Made by a program: the position numbers and the translations under genes. Of a DNA stretch of 64,000 bases, positions 1 through 12,439 are shown piece after piece. Location of the stretch: NCBI RefSeq assembly GCF_032854445.1, contig NC_088304.1:29951732-30015731 (forward strand), given 5' to 3'. Position 1 is the first letter of the stretch. Each line of letters starts with the position of its first letter. Source of the DNA: Liolophura sinensis (lineage: Eukaryota > Mollusca > Polyplacophora > Chitonida > Chitonidae). The notes beneath the pieces are model-generated. The model ran no database searches, was not told where the DNA came from, and worked only from the letters and a program-made list of their open reading frames with translations.

Positions 1-75
1 ATAAAGGAAAAAAAACGAGCGAACATAAAAAATATTTCATTTCATGTAACAAACTTTTCAAAACCTGTGACATGA

Positions 76-345
76 TTTATTTATTTATTTATTTGATTGG
101 TGTTTTACGCCGTACTCAAGAATATTTCACTTATATGACGGGGGCCAGCATTATGGTGGGTGGAAACCGGGCACAGCCCGGGGGAAACCCACAACCATCC
201 GCAGATTGCTGGCAGACCTTCCCATGTACGGCCGGAGAGGAAGCCAGCATGAGCTGGACTTGAACTCAAAGCGACCACATTGGTGAGAGACTCCAGGGTT
301 ATTGCGCTGCGCTAGCGCGCTGACCGACTGAGCCACGGAGGCCCC
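76..345 (-). mobile_element. tRNA-derived SINE, family 1, full length with 12-bp TSD
   Basis: Read on the minus strand: a tRNA-like head with A box TGGCTCAGTCGG and B box GAGTTCAAGTCC, a body, then the tail GGCGTAAAACACCAATC and a (TAAA)n end. CCTGTGACATGA occurs on both sides (64-75 and 346-357) as a target-site duplication. The element lies in a USP32 intron. Confidence 0.9.
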
Positions 346-476
346 CCTGTGACATGAAGTATTACCTTTTCATGTACCAGAATTACCCATTACAGACATT
401 TAGTGTTGAGGAAAGAATGAAAAGAAAAATGGTCTGACCATTAAATCTCCTAACTTTGTCCATTTATATGTTGCAG

Positions 477-1205
477 ACATTACCCCAGGACAACCAGAAG
501 ATCCGTACTCTGTTAGGGGGAACTCTGTATGCATACGAGCTGCCCCCACCCCCTGACATTGACCCCATGACTGAGGAGGAAGAGAAGGCTGGGACAGTTG
601 CAGAGAGTGTGGGGCTTAATGAGATTCAGAGGGGAAAACACACCTGCTGCAGTATGTACATTTACACTGCCTGATCTTTGTTATACTGATGAAAATCATT
701 ACGTGTTTGTGGACAGTGTTCCAGATATAAATTGCTAGGTATATAGCTTTCTTAGGCTTTGTTGAAAGTTGTAGAAAAAAAAAGAAAACCAGTGTCTGTC
801 TTTTTCAGTTTTCAGAGTTAACTGACTAATGTTAATAGTGTATTTTAGGTTTCAGCAATAAAACGTCAAATTGACTTGCTGAAGAGAAGCTTTGTGCATT
901 ATTCTACCATAACTGTTATGTCTTCAGAAAAGGCCAGTTGTACTCCCTGTGGAGCTGAGCTGGTGAATGGTGAGGGCCCAGGGGATCAGCTTAACGGCCA
1001 TCCACATCAGCTAGACCCTGCACAGACCATGGGCACCTTACTATCCTTAACAAATAGCCCTGTTAATGGCTCCTCCATACCCACCAGCCCAGGGCACAGC
1101 CGCAACCCCAGCTCGGCCAGCACCAACGGTGCCTCCACAGAAAGCCTCCCCCGCACTGTCGGAGACATCTTTAATGGATTTGTCATAGGGGTGCATCGCA
1201 AGATG
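477..1205 (+). CDS. USP32: USP32 exons: linker before the second catalytic block
   Basis: Two exons, 477-651 (acceptor TTGCAG, donor GTATGT, phase 1 exit) and 856-1205 (acceptor TTTCAG, donor GTACGT). The first encodes a GGTLYAYELPPPP segment typical of the region after the ubiquitin-like insert of large USPs, then acidic residues. The second encodes a Ser/Thr/Asn/Pro-rich low-complexity stretch and ends FNGFVIGVHRKM, which aligns with the human USP32 segment NGFILGMHRKM. The 651/856 junction is chosen because only acceptor 855/856 keeps the frame open. The residues around it (HTCCTIKRQ) are not ones I recognise, so an alternative or missing micro-exon is possible. Confidence 0.7.
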
Positions 1206-4200
1206 GTACGTGGTAAAAGGGCGAAATTGCAAAGAAATGGATGTTTTATTATTCATTGTGCTTGTCACATTGAACGCAATGAAATGGAAACTTTGTCTGG
1301 ACTAAGTGCAAGAAGTAATTTTGATTGAATATGTGAACAGTGGATTGTGTACACTGACAAATCTTTAATCTTTAATGAGTTAATGCTTTCACCTAGAGGT
1401 AAATTTTATCACTTTTATCCGTTTATTCACTTCATTTGAATACTCAGGTGTACAAAGGATGTACCTCCCTTTGTGCAGTTCTCTCCTGTGTTATTCTGAT
1501 CACCTTTATAGCTGTCCTTTATAGTACACTCAAGTTCCTCGTCCTCAGATACACCTGGACGTCTACTTCCTGTCCTCCCAGAAGTCTCGACCCAGCCTGT
1601 TCGGGACACCAATCATCCTGCCGTGTCACGACAAGACATCCAATCAGGACCTGTATCAGTTTGTGTGGACACAGGTTGCTAGACTAGTCAGCCCCCTTCC
1701 CCCATCAGAGAGTAAGACCACCAACCATGCCCAGGACTGGTATGTCGCAGGCTTTAAGATTTGCTCTCACCGTACATGTAATATGGCAGCTAAAAGGCTT
1801 GACAAAATGGTGGTTTTCACAGGAGCTTGTTCCTCGGTTCAGAAATTTATGTTTTCCACGACTTCACTTGCCTTGATATTATTATAAATGTTGTACTGCC
1901 GGAGTGGGATTTATGGGATTTAAATTCAGCAACCTGCTGAATGATTATGGGTTTCCTCCAGGCCTGCCCGGTTTCCTCCCACCATTATGCTGGCCGTCAT
2001 CGTATAGGTGAAATATTCTTGAGCACGGTGTAAAACACCAATCCAATGAATAAATAAATAAAAAAATTCACGACTATGATAAGAAGATATTAAATAAGTG
2101 ATTTGGTGTTTTGGGTAAAACTACAGATTGTGAAGAAGCTTATCTATATTGTTTGTACTTTGCTTCTGCAGTGAAATGAAACCATATATTAATATTTACA
2201 TTTTATTTATTTGTTTGTTCCCAGCTGAAATTGTTAAAGGTTGCTTTTTGTAGAATATATGACAGGCTTACGGAGAAAGTGCCAGAAGTTCTAAAGCCAC
2301 TCTAGATCTGTTAATAATATGGGATGCAACTATGTGTGAGATATTCTGTATCTATAGCTATGTCTGGTTAGTGTGAAAGCAGGTGATATGACTTTAATGT
2401 TTGTGCTTATACAGCGATGACAGCCTGGGTTATGAGTACCCGTTCACGCTGAAAGTGGTACAGAAGGATGGCTACACATGTGCCTGGTGCCCCTGGTATA
2501 AGTAAGTTCTCTTCTACATCGTGTGTGTAACTTTTCCTCTACATCGTATGTATAACTTGTACTTTCATTTAGTTGTGTGATGCTGATTTATTTTATAGCC
2601 AAGGAGATGGTTAAGCGGCAATTTATGCCTGCAGTGTATTTTGAGAAGTAATTTTGATTAAATAAGTAAACATGTATTTCGGTTTGAAATGTGTAGATAT
2701 TGTGAATGGTAAATGACCAATGCTGGTGACAAGCATTTTGTTCTTCATTAAGGAGTGAGTTTTAAATGTCCATTCATTCCCTTTCCATGCCTTAAGGCAA
2801 AAAAAGAACAAAAACAAAAAAACACAAGGGTCAGATGAACTTTACTCTGTGTACCAGAAAATTTTTGTAAGTCATTGGATAACACTTTCTGTATGTCAGT
2901 TAAAATAGAACATGCTGAAATCTTACCCTGCATTCTTTAAATTTCACTTTGTGTTTCAGATTTTGCAGAGGATGTAAAATAGACTGTAACAACACCCCAT
3001 TTCAGTTTGGAAGCTCCTTCCTGGCCATAGACTGGGAACCCACAGCACTCCATCTGCGTTACCAGACCTCACATGAGAGGGTAAGACAGGAAGCTGGGTT
3101 GTAACAACTGAGAGACAGAGGATGTGTAGGATTTTTGTGAAAGGCAAAACAATATTTTGCTGGTACTTCAAGTTGTTTGATTGCGTTGATGTGAATGGGA
3201 TGTTGATAAGACTGCAAAGTAAGGGAGCAAGTTTGGAGCGCTTAATGGCAGGACCCGGATAGCTGGCGAGTTCCTGAAGTCTTGCCAGTCAAGATTGCTG
3301 TGAGACAAGAGGACTGTATGAAAGTTCATGCATTCAAGTGTGATCCTTCATGTAGGATCACAGGATCAGCAGTCACACAAGATGCCATAAGAATTACAGG
3401 GATATATTTGAACTATACACATGAATCTAGCGGAAAATAATTGAAAAATTGGTATTACGGAAGAGAATATTGATCGAAAATGTCAACTTTCACTGTGTAT
3501 GCCATGACGTGACAGCACTTGTAAAGGAGTCATAAAAGAAGCAAGGGTGAAAGTAGTAAAATAGCTTGCCAGTGAAGAACTTACGGTAAAGTTTAAAATT
3601 GTAATGCTTGTCGATGTAATGATCACCATTTAACAGCTCTACAGAATGTAGACCGTTATTTTCACAGCTCAGACCCGAGGCTTTAAGAAGGTGGCGACTG
3701 GCACACATTTACAAGAGTGCCTCTCAATCATGAGCTTTTTAAATCCTGACAGAAATGATAGCATTCATTTGTTCGAGTGTTAAATCTGCTTTAATCCCTC
3801 GGTTTCAAGGATTTCATATTATAAATTCCTACGTTACTTTAGACAGACATCGGTGTACACGAATCCTTGGTTTGTAGGCCTACTACAGAAATGATACAGA
3901 TGAGGTCTGATTCTCCCAGCCAGGTGTATGTCAGTCAAGCCATAGACCCACTGCCTGTTTCATTCATATGCTGAATATTCTATTCATATTCTAACTGCGT
4001 TTGCTCCAAAACATCCTCAGAATTTACATTAATTTGGTAGTACACATGTCACAGATATCGGATTAGGAGCAGTGTTCATAAAATTGTTTAGTCTTCTTCG
4101 ATACAATCTGAGCAGGACATAGGGCTGTATAATCTGAGCAGGGCATAGGGCCGTATAATCTGAGCAGGGCATAGGGCCGTATAATCTGAGCAGGGCATAG

Positions 4201-7200
4201 GGCCGTATAATCTGAGCAGGGCATAGGGCCGTATAATCTGAGCAGGGCATAGGGCCGTATAATCTGAGCAGGGCATAGGGCCGTATAATCTGAGCAGGGA
4301 ATAGGGCCGTATAATCTGAGCAGGGCATAGGGCTGTATAATCTGAGCAGGGAATAGGGCTGTATAATCTGAGCAGGGCATAGGACTGTATAATCTGAGCA
4401 GGGCATAGGGCTGTATAATCTGAGCAGGGCATAGGGCTGTATAATCTGAGCAGGGCATAGGACTGTATAATCTGAGCAGGGCATAGGGCTGTATAATCTG
4501 AGCGGGGCGTAGGGCTGTATAATCTGAGCAGGGCATAAGGCTGTATAATCTGAGCAGGGCATAAGGCTGTATAATCTGAGCAGGGCATAGGGCTGTATAA
4601 TCTGAGCAGGGCATAGGGTTGTATAATCTGAGCAGGGCATAAGGCTGTATAATCTGAGCAGGGCATAGGACTGTATAATCTGAGCAGGGCATAGGGCTGT
4701 ATAATCTGAGCAGGGCGTAGGGCTGTATAATCTGAGCAGGGCATAGGGCTGTATAATCTGAACAGGGCATAGGGCTGTATAATCTGAGCAAGGCGTAGGG
4801 CTGTATATTCTGAGCAGGGCGTAGGGCTGTATAATCTGAGCAGGGCGTAGGGCTGTATAATCTGAGCAGGGCATAGGGCTGTATAAACAAATGAAATTTA
4901 CAGAGTGCACGTGTCATCAATTTTGACCGAAAAGAGAAGTCCAGAAATGATGCCGAATCTGTTCTGCCTTCAAAGGAAAACAAGAAGTAGCCAAAAAAAT
5001 GAATCAGTTACTCTGCATGGGGCCCAGTGGGGCTTAAATAGGGGAACATAATTCAGTACACATGTTCACAGGTTTTTTGACATAGTTCTTGAAAGAAGAG
5101 AGGACTGTGTAATACAGAAATGAGAGTGATCAGCTAATTTGCTTGGCTAAAACTGCTAGGAACCCACACAAATCCATATATAAACACATCCTTTATGTAT
5201 GAAGTTTCCTGTGACCATGACATCGATTGGAGACCAAAACAGATCAGTCCCTTATGGTTAAAACTCAAATCTGCTACAGGGGCCAACACCGCGTCCTTGA
5301 AATTTAAATGATAATTTCAAGTATATATGTAGGCCATGACTGGTGAGCGTGAAGAAGCCTTTAGACAAGTTAGTGTGTCCAAACTACAAACATTGCCGTT
5401 CATTACCGGCCATGTGGAAATACCATGATGGTTTGTAAGGCACTCCTCGCCACTCCCAAACACCCCTCCAGTACCCCCAAAAGATGTATCTTCATACCCA
5501 GTACAGTGGCCTGCACACAGCTGCTGAGAACACGGCATGTCTGAGTGTACATGTCTATAGCATTGAGGATTTGATAAAGTTTGATACTTCTGCTTTTTTA
5601 TATTGGTCAGTTGTGAAGGATTTTGTGGCTTTATGTATTTATTTTTTCCATGTACTGATTAATTGTCCAACATCACATCAGTGGATGGTTCCGAATTATT
5701 ACTTTTTTCTCTACATTACAGTGTACATCTGTTTTTGTTAACAATAACTACAAAATAAATGGTAAAATCCAGTCTTTGTGAGCACTTAAGTAACTGTTAA
5801 AATACTTTCATATTCATTAATTTTATCATGCATTTTTTTATTTCTGCATTGCTGTGAATAGGCAAGAAATTTGCCTGGTCTTCTGGGATGACACAAACTC
5901 ACATTAAAGCCTAAACATAAACTCTAAAGGACAGTAGAGATAGATCGACATGATGAAAAATAGGAAACACTTAATATAAATTATTTCTTGAATCTACCTA
6001 TATTAGAGGATGTAAGCCTCCAACATATAGCCTAGCCGGACTGTCAGACAGTTGCTTTGACCTACATAGCTTTGTACATAGATTTGAAGCCCCAGACTGA
6101 AAACGAGGGACTACCTCAGTACATAACCAGTCCCTACCCTTGACCCTTGTGTTATATAACAAAGATTTAGCCCTGATAAGGGTCAGTAGCCAAGTGTTCT
6201 GCTGCAAATCAGCCCTATCTTCATCTTGGAAACATTTATCCCAGAAAAGTGCTCCAGGCAGTCAATGTCTTCTGTGAGGCAAAAAACTCAGGCATTGATT
6301 TAAATTTCCATGGTTTGGCAGATCATTAAATGACCCCCAATGAATATAGTGCTTTATTTAAAAGATCATTCACGACTCCGTAATTCCTAAGAATAAACTC
6401 CCGAACCACCTCCCGCAAGCATGGACATTCCAGTGCACGTGTACATGTATATGAAGTTGGGCTACACATGCAGCCACTGGGCTTGGTCTGAATTGGTGTT
6501 GACTGAATGTTTTACCATCCCCACAGTCCTAAATGCAGATTTTTAGTTCATCTGAGAATCTAACTTGTATGACTCTGTGTAATTGAAGGCCTAGCATGCA
6601 TAATAAGTTTTCCAATGAACATGATCCAATAGCTAAACAGTGAGGAAAATTGTCTGCCTTTACATTTAAGTTGTTTCGATTTGTGCAAAAATTCTCTCCT
6701 GGTATCCCACAATGCTGTTGAACTGCCTCTTTATTTTATGAAAACAGCTATACAAAAACAGTGTCAGAACAGAAAACATCAACTAGGGAATGAGCGAAAG
6801 ATTAAACAGCCAGGACTGACTTGTGTTAGGCTGTTTCCGATTCAGTCCTGTTGTTGAGATCCTATTTAACTTAAACCTTTCCTCTGTCAGTTTTTTGAGG
6901 AGCACGGCAGTGTTGAAGAGAGTCGACGGTTACAGTCAGAGCCGATTGACCTGGACACTTGTCTGCACGCATTCACCAAGGAAGAGGAGCTAGAGGAAGA
7001 AGAGCTGTACTACTGCTCCAAGTGTAAGAAACACTGCCGTGCCGCAAAGAAACTTGACATCTGGAGACTCCCACCCATACTGGTCAGACTTCATAAGTAT
7101 AACCTCAGATTTCAGCTTTCTTTGAGTTTTTCACTAATTGATCAAATTGCTGTAAATAGGTTTGTAAAAAAGCACGTAAAATTATATGTGATAAGCAGTA

Positions 7201-10200
7201 AATCGAAAATTTCATGGAATTTTTTCACCAAGAGTAATTCAGAAGAGTGAATAGTTTGATTGAAAATCAGGTGAAAGCTATACATGTGATACTTTGTACA
7301 TTTCTGAACTTTTTAAGTCTTAAAGTTTTGCATTTTGTGTCATTTTACTTTTAATATAGTGCTTTTTAGTCTTTGGACTTTCTAAGTGTTACAGTGTTGC
7401 ATTGCATGTCAGTTTTTAATGTCTGGACTTTCTAAGTGTTACAGTGTTTTGTTTCCCTGTTGTAGATCATCAACCTGAAGAGATTCCAGTTTGTGGCAGG
7501 CCGCTGGGTCAAGTCTCACAAGATCGTCAAGTTCCCCACCGAGGACTTTGACCCCACCCAGTACCTGGCACCCCGCTGCCCTGCTGAAGGCAAACTATCC
7601 AATGGCTACCCTGAGTCACATGACATGAATGGGAGCTGTATGCAATCTAATCAAAACTCAGCCACATCATCTCAGGTAGCTGACAAGCGAGCAAGTAACA
7701 TGAGTAAAGGTGAGTGTGTGTGGATAGTGAGAGAGATGGGGTCCTGGGATTTCCTTCAAAGAAAAGATGGTAAATAAGATACCTCGAATTATTTAGGAAG
7801 AGAGATGAAAAAGATGATCTAACTTTTGAAGTCTGCTAAAGATGATTATTATGAGCCAGGAATGTGCCATATGAGTGCATCAGTCCTGGTGGGCCAATTT
7901 CAAGGCTTCACCTAAATGACTTCATCTGCCTGGACAAAACAGTGCTCTCAGAATATGCTTGAATAAAACATCTTGCAAACATGAAAATGAAAATGTTGAA
8001 GAATTTGCCGTAGTTCAATTTCCGATTCTTCTGGAGCAGATTCCTTTTTTCATGCATGTTGTCATTTGTTAGGAGGTATACAGCCTCTCTGCATTCATAA
8101 TTTTCTTATGCTGCCTTGTTGTAATTTTCTATTTTGATTCTTTTAGAAGCTGCTAGGGGAGACGACTCCAGCAAAACTAAAGTATCGAGTAAACCATGTC
8201 CAGATCCTGTGGGCATCTCCATGAGGACTGGACGACCTCATTCTGAGAGTGGAGACTACAACGGGGTCCGCTATAACCTCTACGCCTTATCAGTAAGTTC
8301 TGCAGAGAATACATGTGCATGTACTCACTGAACTCTTTGAGGAGTCTTTCAATATTAACAGATCGCTTTGGTGGCTTAATAGTTGGAGGGTCCACCTCTA
8401 AGTCAGGAGACCCAGAATCAAACCTGGAATGGGTCTTAACAAAGACCTCAAAAAATGTTAGTTCTTGCAGCCTGACTTGGTGCTCAGCAGTGAGAGGTCA
8501 CAGCAAGGAAACAGGACTGGTTGGCCCAGTGTCAGTATAATGTGTCTGAGTGTCTGGTGTCTGCCTGATATTTCAGTAGCGGCATCACTTTGGTGGCATG
8601 GATTCCTTGAACGAAAGGACATTAAACCCCAAGCATTCATTCATGATATACAATTAGCTTATTTGGTACTACCATTAGCTGTGTGTCCCAGATAAAGAAA
8701 ATACTGTGACTTAAACCACTTTCTAGGTTACATTCACAAGTGTAACATCTTGTTTGTCCTTACATCCTCACATCCTCACATGGTATTTTGGCAAAGAAAA
8801 AAATACAGCACTTTTCACCGTCGTCTTATGTTGACATTGTTGACTATCACAAGAATTACATTATATGAATTATTAGTCTGTAGATCAAATAATACAGCAG
8901 GTTTTGTAATGGGAGTGTTGTGTGTGTAGGCACACAGCATTGTGGAGGCACAGAATAGTGTGGAACTCATAATAGTGTGGAGGCACATAGTTGTGTGGAA
9001 TCACAGAATAGTGAGGAGGCACATAGTTGTGTGGAAGCACAGAATAGTGTGAAGGCACGCAGTTGTGTGGAATCACAGAATAGTGTGGAGGCACAGAGTT
9101 GTGTGGAAGCACAGAATAGTAGGCCTATGGAGGCACACAGTTGTGTGGAAGCACAGAATTGTGTGGAGGCACACAGGTGTGTAGAAGCACAGAATAGTGT
9201 TGAAGCACAAAATTGTGGATAAGCAAAGTTTTTCTTCTCTGTTCTTAACTTGTATTTGCAACCATTCGTCTCAATTCAGAATTGTCTCTTTCATAAAGCC
9301 GCTAATGACTACCAGATGAAAACATAAAACTATAATCAAGGCTACTTATGTTGTTGTATTTTCAGTGTCACACAGGTATTCTGGGAGGAGGTCATTATGT
9401 GGCCTATGCTAAAAATCCCAACGATAAATGGTACTGCTATAACGACAGTTCCTGCAAGGTAAGGAGATAACAGCTGCATGTATGCACTTTGCGATATACT
9501 CATCAAAAAAACAAAAAAAACTTCTGTTACTATCTAGCATCAGGCCCGTGGCTGAGTGGTTAAAGAGGCTTTCCTTTCAATCGCCAGGTCACCAAAGACA
9601 TGGGTTTAGACCCATTCTCGGACAGGTAACTTCCAAGGAATGCGGAATTCTTTTTCTTCATTTGTTCTCGGGGCATTGGTGGCAATAAGCAGTCGGCAGT
9701 GTAACTTCATGTGGTCTTGCATAAAGTTTGCTGTTTCCCACGTGGGAAAGTTTGCCAGTAACTCGTCAAAGATCAATGATCAAAGATCAACTGGTTGCTG
9801 ACTTAGAAGTGAAAAATTCTTGAGTATTGGTTTAAACAACAGTCAAATGACCATTGCCATTATATGAATGATTTGGTTTGTAGACACATTCTTTAAGGAA
9901 TACAAGTTGAGTACATAGACTGCATGTGTTTTGTGGTCAGCTTTCATGTTGCTCCAGTACCACAAGTGTACCTGTATCAGCTTGGCGTTACCTACATGTA
10001 CACATATCTGCTGATAAATGTACAGTGCATATTAAAGTGTAAGCACTACTTCAAACCTTAATGGTTCCAAACCTTTTTTTGACATTTTAAGAATTTTAGG
10101 TTGAAAATATTTTTAACAGAACGGTGACATGTAGAACTCTATCTTGTTTTTCCCCAACAATTTTGGGTTTACTGCTGAAACTCATGACCCAGATTTTCTG

Positions 10201-10522
10201 TGAAAGTATTAAACAAATAATACTGGTTGAACATAAATGGCAAAGAAAAAGAGAGATGTAAATGGGCGAAAATGTATCCACAAGAGGAATAATGAAGATT
10301 GTCACCAGTTGTCTCCCTTTGTATATGTGTTTTTGCTTCTCTTCTTTGCAGGAAGTTGCTGTGGACCAGATGGACATGAATGCCGCCTACATCCTGTTTT
10401 ACGAACGTGCTGACATGAACTACAATAAATTTTACCCAGATATTCGTGGGAAGGAGCCTGACATGCAGGAAATAGACGATGAATTTGAGACAGAATTCAA
10501 GAAGATGTGCGTGATACAATGA
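477..10522 (+). CDS. USP32: USP32-like ubiquitin carboxyl-terminal hydrolase, C-terminal part (5' end outside window)
   Basis: Ten exons join in phase: 477-651, 856-1205, 1549-1739, 2415-2501, 2960-3080, 6891-7082, 7466-7709, 8147-8292, 9366-9458, 10352-10522. They give 589 codons and a TGA stop, and every intron is GT-AG. The product is the second half of a USP-family cysteine protease that removes ubiquitin. The match to USP32 rests on blocks such as YFLSSQK, CAWCPWYKFCRGCKID, LPPILIINLKRFQF and GILGGGHYVAYAKNPN, and on the C-terminal CVIQ box. Human USP32 ends CVLQ and is prenylated and Golgi/endosome-associated. The catalytic Cys box, EF-hands and DUSP domain must lie upstream of base 1. 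The catalytic His (GGGHY) is at 9393-9395 and the Asn-Asp box (CYNDSS) around 9441-9446. The insert between the two catalytic sub-blocks is shorter than I recall for human USP32. Family assignment is very sure; the first two exons less so. Confidence 0.93.
1549..7709 (+). CDS. USP32: USP32 exons: zinc-ribbon and palm part of the USP fold
   Basis: Five exons (1549-1739, 2415-2501, 2960-3080, 6891-7082, 7466-7709). They carry YFLSSQKSRPSLFG, the SPLPP linker, the CAWC and CRGC cysteine pairs, LHLRYQTS, then CSKCKKHC and the KRFQF strand found in all USPs. The paired CxxC motifs are the usual structural zinc ribbon of the USP fingers. The last exon continues into a Ser/Asn-rich variable insert (from about 7570) and leaves in phase 1. 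Donors are GTATGT, GTAAGT, GTAAGA, GTCAGA and GTGAGT. The 3.8-kb intron 3081-6890 holds the 26-bp minisatellite. Confidence 0.93.
1946..2067 (+). mobile_element. SINE family 1, 5'-truncated copy
   Basis: Plus-strand 3' half of family 1: the GGTTTCCTCCCACCATTATG body motif, the TTCTTGAGCACGGTG tail and a terminal AATAAATAAATAAA. In a USP32 intron. Confidence 0.8.
3081..4102. other. USP32 intron, left of the array: nothing recognised
   Basis: AT-rich intronic sequence; no coding block, repeat family or RNA gene seen. The part right of the array (4887-6890) is similarly featureless. Confidence 0.6.
4103..4886. repeat. 26-bp minisatellite, about 30 copies
   Basis: The unit contains TATAATCTGAGCAGGGCATA with variable positions (GGGCTG, GGACTG, AAGGCTG, GGGCCG). 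Unit variants cluster: the GGGCCG type lies at the left end and mixed types to the right. It sits in the 3.8-kb USP32 intron. Long repeat-encoded reading frames on the minus strand are a by-product of the unit lacking stops. Confidence 0.95.
7083..8146. other. USP32 introns 7083-7465 and 7710-8146: little content
   Basis: The first has a small local duplication (GGACTTTCTAAGTGTTACAG at about 7374 and 7423). Nothing recognised in the second. Exon 7466-7709 lies between them. Confidence 0.6.
8147..10522 (+). CDS. USP32: USP32 exons: catalytic His/Asp box and prenylation tail
   Basis: Three exons (8147-8292, 9366-9458, 10352-10522). The 31-codon middle exon is the signature His box: CHTGILGGGHYVAY, followed by WYCYNDSS. 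The last exon reads AYILFYER, an acidic tail (EIDDEFETEFKK), then CVIQ and TGA at 10520-10522. CVIQ fits a CaaX farnesyl or geranylgeranyl site, as in vertebrate USP32, and implies anchoring to the cytosolic face of membranes. Confidence 0.95.
8361..8644 (+). mobile_element. tRNA-like SINE with a family 2 type tail
   Basis: The head resembles a tRNA promoter (GGTGGCTTAATAGTTGG for the A box, GAATCAAACC for the B box). The 3' end GACATTAAACCCCAAGCA matches the tail of the family 2 SINEs elsewhere in the window. Diverged, in a USP32 intron. Confidence 0.6.
8930..9225. repeat. 18/36-bp minisatellite
   Basis: Alternating units such as GGCACAGAATAGTGTGGA and GGCACATAGTTGTGTGGA make a 36-bp dimer period. 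In the USP32 intron before the His-box exon. Confidence 0.9.
9541..9852 (+). mobile_element. tRNA-like SINE, third head type with family 1-like tail
   Basis: The head GCCCGTGGCTGAGTGGTTAA looks like a Ser/Leu-type tRNA A region, followed by GGGTTTAGACCC as B box. The 3' end (ATTCTTGAGTATTGG, then CAGTCAAATG) resembles the family 1 tail. Confidence 0.6.
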
Positions 10523-11060
10523 GGGGAGCACTCCCTCGAACTTGTGTAGAAATCTGTGTAATTATGGAAGTGTAAACTTGTTGTTGTTGTTGTACATTTG
10601 TATAGCTAGCCGTGAAAAGTCTGTGCTCATGTATGATTTTATTTACCTGTGATTGGCTGGTACATATTTGCCGAAGGATGATATTGAAGAATGTGACATG
10701 CACATACATGTTTATATGTAGTGTGTTGTGATCAGTACCAGGGGAGATAACCAGACAGTTTACACTATTCCCATATGTACATTCTGTGATAACTGCACCT
10801 TGTTCTCATGAGACTGCAGACTGTTGATGTCTTTTTGTTACTTCTATACTAACCAGGTTGGACTGTACAGAGTTAAGGTATTCTTATTTTATACCGTTAT
10901 GTAGTGTGACATTTTAATCTCTACCTACATGTAGTGTGGTATCAGGTTTAAGAGCTGTCAGTTTTAGCCAGTGATAGATGTGTATTTACAGGTAAATATC
11001 CTTGTAGGTCAAGAGTTAAATAATCGGTGTTGAGTGAAAATTAAAATTGTGCCCTGCATA
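10523..11060 (+). other. USP32: Probable USP32 3' UTR
   Basis: Sequence after the stop has no conserved ORF. It contains TTG trinucleotide runs and ends near an ATTAAA hexamer at about 11039-11044. No canonical AATAAA lies closer, so the cleavage point is uncertain and the UTR could extend further. Confidence 0.4.
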
Positions 11061-11394
11061 CTCAGTTTATACACCCCTTTTATAAATGTATAAGGCATTT
11101 CACATGTTTAGCAGGTTGACAAGATTGGCAAGAGACCAACAGTTTCACTCTTACAGTACACTTACGTGTATGAGAGCTGTGCATTCTATCTTTTGTTTGA
11201 GGCATTCTTGTCATGGGCCAATTCCTTAGGGGGAATTTGACATGAGGCAGAATTTCCACCTGTGGGGAGAGAGTGTGTGAAGGGTTTACAGGCATCTCAG
11301 TAACTAGATGCTCTCTGTCTTTCTAGGTTTGAGGTAAATTGTACATGTATTAGCGTGGTGCTTGTATCAGACTTACATGTACACATATCTGCTA

Positions 11395-11747
11395 GACACA
11401 CCCACCGTATGTGAACTGTGTACAAATATCTGACTTGTATCTGCCAGATACATCCACGATATGTGAACTGTGTACAAATATCTGACTTGTATCTGCCAGA
11501 TACATCCACGATATGTGAACTGTGTACAAATATCTGACTTGTATCTGCCAGATACATACACGATATGTGAACTGTGTACAAATATCTGACTTGTATCTGC
11601 CAGATACATACACGATATGTGAACTGTGTACAAATATCTGACCTGTATCTGCCAGATACATACACGATATGTGAACTGTGTACAAATATCTGACCTGTAT
11701 CTGCCAGATACATACACGATATGTGAACTGTGTACAAATATCTGACC
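11395..11747. repeat. 52-bp minisatellite, about 7 copies
   Basis: The unit includes GTATCTGCCAGATACATACA and ATGTGAACTGTGTACAAATA. Contains the imperfect palindrome GTATCTGCCAGATAC. Lies downstream of USP32. Confidence 0.95.
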
Positions 11748-12439
11748 TACCCAAATGGTTCTAAAATTTCATCCACAAATGTACATTTTCAAAGGCAGGT
11801 GAATGTCATCTTTAATGCTGAAACCTACATTTTCCTAGTGACATATTATCCTACCTTCCAAACAAAGTTTAAAGCACCTTTCTAAAATCAGCAGAACTCG
11901 CAGAATCATGGAAAATGAAGTTCTTCTTATGTTATATTTAGGTTAGCAGTACAGATACATGTGTCTGGCCTACATATCTGTCACATATCTTACTTTCATG
12001 TATTAACTTGAGTCTATGAAATAATATAATCCCGTGTTTTGAGCAAAAGCCACTTCATCCACTCCAGACTCCAGGGGTCCTATTTGTCAAGCTTAAAGTG
12101 TTTAAAAAGTCAAACTCAGAACAGGAAAGAAGTGTATGGTGCCTTGCTATGCAGTAAAGAATTGGTGTACAAAGTTTAAACTTCCTAGAGCAAAACATTT
12201 TCATTGCAGCTGTGGTTGAATTTTTGGCTAATGACGTTAAGACGGGCCCAGGATCAAGAAGTTGTCTCAGACTTGCAGGATATTCCTGAACTTAGTCTTG
12301 TACTTAAACGATTATTTTCAATTTTGTCCTGAAGAGCTAAGGTAATTCTCAGTATTGTAGTGAAAATGTCTATGGTAAATTCCCAGTTTAAGCGCAGTAA
12401 ACTGCTGTGAAGCTAAGAGCGAAGTGTAGTAAAATCTTA

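Noticed and set aside
288-345. tRNA gene on the minus strand
   Set aside because: A and B boxes are present but there is no cloverleaf closure, and the sequence continues into a SINE body and tail with a TSD.
4029-4983. Three overlapping frames of about 220-300 codons on the minus strand
   Set aside because: All are translations of the 26-bp minisatellite in a USP32 intron.
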